From Rutidosis leptorrhynchoides (Eukaryota; Streptophyta; Magnoliopsida; Asterales; Asteraceae): 64,000 nt of DNA. Positions 60,741 through 64,000 of this stretch are shown here, piece after piece. The notes below the pieces were generated by a model that was given only the letters and a program-made list of their open reading frames with translations, was not told where the DNA came from and ran no database searches. The stretch's first letter is position 1, and each line of letters begins with the position of its first letter. The DNA lies in the NCBI RefSeq assembly GCF_046630445.1, contig NC_092335.1, positions 38,264,001 through 38,328,000 of the forward strand. The letters are read 5' to 3'. The translations under genes and the position numbers were made by a program.

Positions 60741-62271
60741 TGTAGTGACCCGAACTTTTCCATGTTTATATATATTAATTGAGATTGATATTTACATGAT
60801 TAAATGTTTCCAACATGTTAAGCAATCAAACTTGTTAAGACTTGATTAATTGAAATATGTTTCATATAGACAATTGACCACCCAAGTTGACCGGTGATTC
60901 ACGAACGTTAAAACTTGTAAAAACTATATGATGACATATATATGGATATATATATAGTTAACATGATACCATGATAAGTAAACATATCATTAAGTATATT
61001 AACAATGAACTACATATGTAAAAACAAGACTACTAACTTAATGATTTTTAAACGAGACATATATGTAACGATTATCGTTGTAAAGACATTTAATGTATAT
61101 ATATCATATTAAGAGATATTCATACATGATAATATCATGATAATATAATAATTTAAAATCTTATTTGATATTATAAACATTGGGTTAGCAACATTTAACA
61201 AGATCGTTAACCTAAAGGTTTCAAAACAACACTTACATGTAACGACTAACGATGACTTAATGACTCTGTTAAAATGTATATACATGTAGTGTTTTAATAT
61301 GTATTTATACACTTTTGAAAGACTTCAATACACTTATCAAAATACTTCTACTTAACAAAAATGCTTACAATTACATCCTCGTTCAGTTTCATCAACAATT
61401 CTACTCGTATGCACCCGTATTCGTACTCGTACAATACACAGCTTTTAGATGTATGTACTATTGGTATATACACTCCAATGATCAGCTCTTAGCAGCCCAT
61501 GTGAGTCACCTAACACATGTGGGAACCATCATTTGGCAACTAGCATGAAATATCTCATAAAATTACAAAAATATGAGTAATCATTCATGACTTATTTACA
61601 TGAAAACAAAATTACATATCCTTTATATCTAATCCATACACCAACGACCAAAAACACCTAAAAACACTTTCATTCTTCAATTTTATTCATCTAATTGATC
61701 TCTCTCAAGTTCTATCTTCAAGTTCTAAGTGTTCTTCATATATTCTACAAGTTCTAGTTACATAAAATCAAGAATACTTTCAAGTTTGCTAGCTCACTTC
61801 CAATCTTGTAAGGTGATCATCCAACCTCAAGAAATCTTTGTTTCTTACAGTAGGTTATTATTCTAATACAAGGTAATAATCATATTCAAACTTTGGTTCA
61901 ATTTCTATAACTATAACAATCTTATTTCAAGTGATGATCTTACTTGAACTTGTTTTCGTGTCATGATTCTGCTTCAAGAACTTCGAGCCATCCAAGGATC
62001 TGTTGAAGCTAGATCCATTTTTCTCTTTTCCAGTAGGTTTATCCAAGGAACTTAAGGTAGTAATGATATTCATAACATCATTCGATTCATACATATAAAG
62101 CTATCTTATTCGAAGGTTTAAACTTGTAATCACTAGAACATAGTTTAGTTAATTCTAAACTTGTTAGCAAACAAAAGTTAATCCTTCTAACTTGACTTTT
62201 AAAATCAACTAAACACATGTTCTATATCTATATGATATGCTAACTTAATGATTTAAAACCTGAAAACACGA
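60741..62271 (+). repeat. Element E 3' LTR, truncated
   Basis: First 1.53 kb of the LTR, collinear with 50954 onward, ending in AACACGAAAA at the fusion point (62272-62274). The remaining 1.7 kb is lost. Confidence 0.92.
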
Positions 62272-63552
62272 AAAGCTCATAAAACCAGATACTCAATACA
62301 TCCTGGAACGGGGAAGATGTACAAAGATCTCAAGAAACATTTTTGGTGGCCAGGTATAAAAGCCAATGTTGCTAAATACGTCGGGGAATGTTTGACGTGT
62401 TCTAAGGTCAAAGATAAGCATTAGAAACCATCAGGTCTACTTCAACAACCCGAAATCCCAGAATGGAAATGGGAAAACATTACCATGGATTTCATCACTA
62501 AATTGCCAAGGACTGCAAGTGGTTTTGATACTATTTGGGTAATAGTTGATCGTCTCACCAAATCAGCACACTTCCTGCCAATAAGAGAAGATGACAAGAT
62601 GGAGAAGTTAGCACGAATGTATTTGAAGGAATTCGTCTCCAGACATGGAATACCAATCTCTATTATCTCTGATAGGGATGGCAGATTTGTTTCAAGGTTT
62701 TGGCAGACATTACAACAAGCATTGAGAACTCGTCTAGACATGAGTACTGCCTATCATCCACAAACCGATGGGCAGAGCGAAAGGACGATACAGGCTCTTG
62801 AAGACATGCTACGAGCATGTGTTATTGATTTTGGAAATGGTTGGGATCGACATCTACCATTAGCAGAATTTTTCTACAACAACAGTTACCACTCGAGTAT
62901 CGAAATGGCACCGTTCGAAGCACTTTATGGTAGAAAGTGCAGATCTCTAATTTGTTGGAATGAATTGGGGGATAGACAGATTATGGGTCTGGAGATAATC
63001 CAAGAAACTACAGAGAAAATCATCCAAATTCAACAATGGTTGAAAACCGCTCAGAGTTGACAAAAGAGCTACGCGGACCTTAAAAGGAAAGATATAGAAT
63101 TTGAAATTGGGGAGATGGTCATGCTTAAGGTTTCGCCTTGGAAAGGCGTTGTTCGATTTGGTAAATGGGGGAAACTAAATCCAAGATACATTGGACCATT
63201 CAAGATTTTAGATCGTGTAGGACCAGTAGCCTACCGACTTGAATTACCTCAACAACTCGCCAATGTACATAATACCTTTCACGTCTCGAATCTGAAGAAG
63301 TGCTTAGCTAAAGAAGATCTCACTATTCCTTTAGACGAAATTAATATCAATGAAAAACTACAATTCATTGAAGAACCCGTCGAGATAATGGATCGTGAGG
63401 TTAAAAGGCTCAAGCAAAACAAGATACCAATTGTTAAGGTTCGATGGAATTCTCGTAGAGGACCCGAGTTCACCTGAGAACGAGAAGATCAGATGAAGAA
63501 GAAATACCCGCATTTATTTCCAGAAGATACGTCAACACCTCCAGCTGCTTAA
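62272..63552 (+). pseudogene. Integrase-to-chromodomain fragment of a third copy of the A family
   Basis: Starts abruptly at the integrase zinc site ([17 protein letters not shown]) and runs in one frame to TAA 63550-63552, with stops at 62422-62424, 63058-63060 and 63475-63477. Integrase D, D, E motifs and the chromodomain region are visible. Its start joins a truncated LTR with only two bases of overlap (AA, 62273-62274). Confidence 0.92.
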
Positions 63553-63587
63553 AATTTTGGGACGAAATTTATTTAACGGGTAGGTAC
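63553..63587 (+). promoter_or_regulatory. Polypurine tract of the third copy
   Basis: TTTTGGGACGAAATTT then ATTTAACGGGTAGGTAC, one base changed from E. Confidence 0.75.
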
Positions 63588-64000
63588 TGTAGTGACCCGA
63601 ACTTTTCCATGTTTATATATATTAAATGAAATTGATATTTATATGATTAAGTGTTTCCAACATGTTAAGCAATCAAACTTGTTAAGACTTGATTAATTGA
63701 AATAGGTTTTATATAGACAATTGACCACCCAAGTTGACCGGTGATTCACGAATGTTAAAACTTGTAAAAACTATATGATGTCATATATATGGATATATAT
63801 ATATAGTTAACATGATATTATGATAAGTAAAAATATCATTAAGTATATTAACAATGAATTACATATGTAAAAACAAGACTACTAACTTAATGATTTCGAA
63901 ACGAGACATATATGTAACGATTATCGTTGTAACGACATTTAATTGTATATATATCATATTAAGATATATTAATATATCATAATATCATGATAATGTAATA
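63588..64000 (+). repeat. 3' LTR of the third copy (partial)
   Basis: TGTAGTGACCCGAAC..., continues beyond the window. It differs from E's LTRs at several positions (for example TTAAATGAAATTG near 63621), so it is not a simple copy of E's own LTR. Confidence 0.92.

Larger units (their letters stand above)
50954..62271 (+). mobile_element. Element E: decayed copy of the A family
   Basis: Plus-strand copy with the same plan as A: 5' LTR, degenerate initiator-Met primer site, acidic gene, F-box-like gene, internal polypurine-like motif, gag-pol, polypurine tract, 3' LTR. The 3' LTR is cut at about 62272 by fusion to pol of a further copy. Inserted in element F's RT; a possible target copy is GTAAC (50949-50953). 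5' and 3' LTRs differ at about 18 positions in 1.5 kb by hand count. Confidence 0.92.

Noticed and set aside
60741-64000. Reading 60741-64000 as one ordinary LTR-element tail
   Set aside because: The LTR breaks at 62272 and a pol fragment with its own polypurine tract and LTR follows, so at least two copies are involved.

Overview
This is a piece of a plant nuclear genome, almost certainly a eudicot and probably Asteraceae. The family guess is inference from the look of the long-LTR Tekay-like and Athila-like elements. About 54 of the 64 kb is nested LTR retrotransposon. A gene island of about 9.7 kb (38013-47705) holds an intact ribosomal protein eL27 gene, a two-exon gene for a small membrane protein, and three small DNA transposons.

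Layout. Element A (1-10702, minus strand) is a Ty3/gypsy chromovirus of Tekay/Del type. It has 3.25 kb LTRs, an intact 1.5 kb-codon gag-pol reading frame and two extra genes between primer site and gag: an acidic repeat protein and an F-box-like protein. A sits inside element B (10703 to about 13970, minus), an Athila-like element of which only gag, primer site and one LTR are visible. B sits in the 5' LTR of element D (about 13971-38012, plus), a pol-less derivative that shares its terminal signals and much LTR sequence with A. The 3' LTR of D is split by element C (19093-34997, plus), a complete 15.9 kb Athila element with an AGAAC target duplication and almost identical LTRs. C carries gag-pol with one in-frame stop, and an env-position gene with a predicted intron.

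Right of the gene island lies element F (47706-50953, minus), a short-LTR chromovirus pol cut by element E. Element E (50954 to about 62271, plus) is a second, decayed copy of the A family that keeps both extra pre-gag genes as pseudogenes. E is joined at about 62272 to the 3' end of another copy of the same family, whose LTR runs off the window at 64000.

Most unusual points: (1) a chromovirus family that carries an acidic protein gene and a captured F-box gene upstream of gag, seen in two independent copies, with the F-box part diverging much faster than pol; (2) an internal copy of the polypurine-tract motif just upstream of gag in A, E and D; (3) paired CG-rich palindromes just upstream of the LTR TATA box of C, repeated in its leader and just before its env-position gene, with a parallel arrangement in B; (4) a predicted phase-0 intron in that Athila gene. 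Everything was read by eye. Identity figures are hand counts and family names come from recalled motifs, not searches.
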